Source of the DNA: Raphanus sativus
Taxonomy: Eukaryota > Streptophyta > Magnoliopsida > Brassicales > Brassicaceae
Reading direction: 5' to 3'
Length of the DNA: 64,000 nucleotides
NCBI RefSeq assembly: GCF_000801105.2
Contig: NC_079513.1
Location: 22,970,273-23,034,272, forward strand
Shown here: positions 62,511-64,000 of the stretch, piece after piece
Position numbering within the stretch: position 1 is the stretch's first letter
Layout: each line of letters begins with the position of its first letter
Position numbers and translations under genes: made by a program
The notes under the pieces: generated by a model
What the model was told of the DNA's origin: nothing
What the model saw: the letters and a program-made list of their open reading frames with translations, nothing else
The model's database searches: none

Positions 62511-64000
62511 GTTTTTAAGTCTCTTCGGTTGATTGTTTGGTGATCACTAGCCTAAGTAGTAAGACCCAGTTGGAGGTGTGTGTGACATTTACATAGCAAT
62601 TATTATAGGATCCTTTCTTTTTGTCTCATGATATATGAATATGATCCAATTTCGTTCAAGTGGCTATCCAAAATGCCATGACAGGGGCCGGACACAGAAG
62701 TGTGGTGGCTAGTGTGTAATCATGATTTACATGAATGTATGAATATGAAATGAATGAAATTTTCTTTAACATTTAGTGGCAAAAGATCATAATGAAGAGT
62801 TTGGTAATAAAAGATAACCTCAATGGTGATCTCGTTGTAATATTTGTCCCGAACATATTCAGGTTTCATCATCATGCTTGTTGGCAGGGGCGGACCCAGA
62901 AGTTTGTTAAATATGGGGCACATTATGTTAGAAACATAAAATACAAGGATATTTTTAATATTAAACATGTGGCACATAATGAAATTACAAGTGAAATAAG
63001 GGTATTTAAACAAATTTTATACTGAATTTTTTCAAAAAAAAAAAGAGAGTGGGGCACATGCCACACCTTAGTCCTACCTAGGTCCGCCCCTGCTTGTTGG
63101 GAAGTGAAGTCCCACATGGCAGCCGTCATGCTACCTCCAACGCTATGACTAAAAGTGACCTTTTGGTGAGCGGAAGTAATTGAGAGGCTAGTTGTAGTCA
63201 TCAAGAGAGGGGATAGTGTTTGATATTAGTTTGGTTGACCTTATGTCCACTCTGCTTCATTACATTGGCGAGCTAGTGCAAACATCATTCTTCATGCTGC
63301 TCACTCATCTTCAAATCTTCTTATTTTGTTTTCCTACAGTTATTTTGTAGATAAGTAATATTTCTGTATATGGCTGTAATGAGTTTGTCATCATGTAAAA
63401 AAAAATTATTAGAAAAAAACGATTGTGATGTGCAGGTTTGGCCAAAGTCACAACGATTATCATTTCATCTCTACTATACCATATAAAACATTATACGCAA
63501 CACTTACCAATCTCATCTTGAATTTTTTGATGTGTACTGGTCCAGTGGATCAACTTCGGAGGAATACACATCTTGTAAGCCAAGGCACTAAAGGACCAAA
63601 GCAAGATATACAACATTTACAGTTCTACAGCTTTTCTTGTTTCCTTTGATCTTACAAATTTTTTAGATTTTTCTAGAAAAAAATATCTACATGATTTTCC
63701 CATTTTTGTTTGAATAAGAGTGATCTCCTTAAAATCATGAGTCCACATCACTATTACATTAGTGTATTGTATCTTCTCCTTTTTTTAAAAAATGTAATAA
63801 GCTTTTTAAATGAGAGTTTAGTTTTCAAAAAGTAAATAAATAAATAGTTAAGCTGAAACCAAATTAATATAGTAAAGTTTCTTTTTACATGTTTCCTAGT
63901 GTTTAGCTATCAGATAAGCTTGTTGAAATAAAGTATTTATAATTAATTTATCAAACAAAGTTTTTTGAACCATGTATCTTAGAAATAAACTTACAACGTT
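62511..64000. other. Intergenic to window end, containing one small MITE
   Basis: The right-hand 1.5 kb has no gene that I can support. A lone element end (CAGGGGCCGGACACAGAAG, 62682-62700) and a complete 208-bp MITE (62885-63092) are present. The last 0.9 kb is plain AT-rich DNA. Confidence 0.45.
62885..63092. mobile_element. hAT-like MITE, 208 bp, 8-bp target-site duplication
   Basis: It starts CAGGGGCGGACCCAGAAG and ends CCTACCTAGGTCCGCCCCTG. Both sides carry a perfect CTTGTTGG (62877-62884 and 63093-63100). The CAGGGGCGGA terminus and 8-bp duplication are hallmarks of the hAT superfamily. The interior is non-coding. Confidence 0.85.

Overview
This is plant nuclear DNA from a crucifer, most likely Brassica or a close relative. 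The genes are intron-rich with short GT-AG introns and AT-rich intergenic DNA. The predicted proteins are near-identical in length and motif to Arabidopsis thaliana proteins. As far as I recall Arabidopsis gene order, the genes are collinear with the distal part of chromosome 5, about At5g58003 to At5g58300. No search was run; gene names rest on recognised protein sequence plus this collinearity.

Layout. 0-7 kb: last exon of a CPL4-like RNA polymerase II CTD phosphatase, a COA6/COX6B twin-cysteine protein, a bHLH factor (LRL3) and TRAPP subunit TRS31. 7-15 kb: the large FIP1 polyadenylation factor and the GPI-anchored SHV3-like protein SVL4. 15-25 kb: a nested transposon island, SNARE YKT61, temperature-induced lipocalin TIL, a GPI-anchored GH17/X8 glucanase-like protein and an AHA1-like co-chaperone whose first exon is out of frame. 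27-34 kb: phototropin 2 and a receptor-like pseudokinase, tail to tail. 35-41 kb: a formin pseudogene interrupted by a TRIM retroelement, the YTH m6A reader ECT10, and a TIR-bounded chimeric element carrying PEX3 exons. 42-57 kb: a protein with internal repeats, MSI1, a decayed FHIT, YCF54-like EMB3143, NDHN, the mitochondrial ABC transporter ATM3 and proteasome ATPase RPT3. 57-64 kb: a DC1-domain gene with no collinear counterpart that I recall, a broken LRR kinase, and a small hAT MITE.

The genes are not an operon or single pathway. They are ordinary housekeeping, signalling and organelle genes. The most informative signals are evolutionary: (i) gene loss caught at several stages (formin, FHIT and RLK remnants, and several expected genes absent), as expected after the Brassica whole-genome triplication; (ii) at least seven small transposons whose ends and target-site duplications can be read directly, including a family with 10-bp duplications, a MITE nested in a MITE, and a Pack-type element with captured PEX3 exons. 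I found no CRISPR, operon-like defence system or other clearly undescribed machinery.
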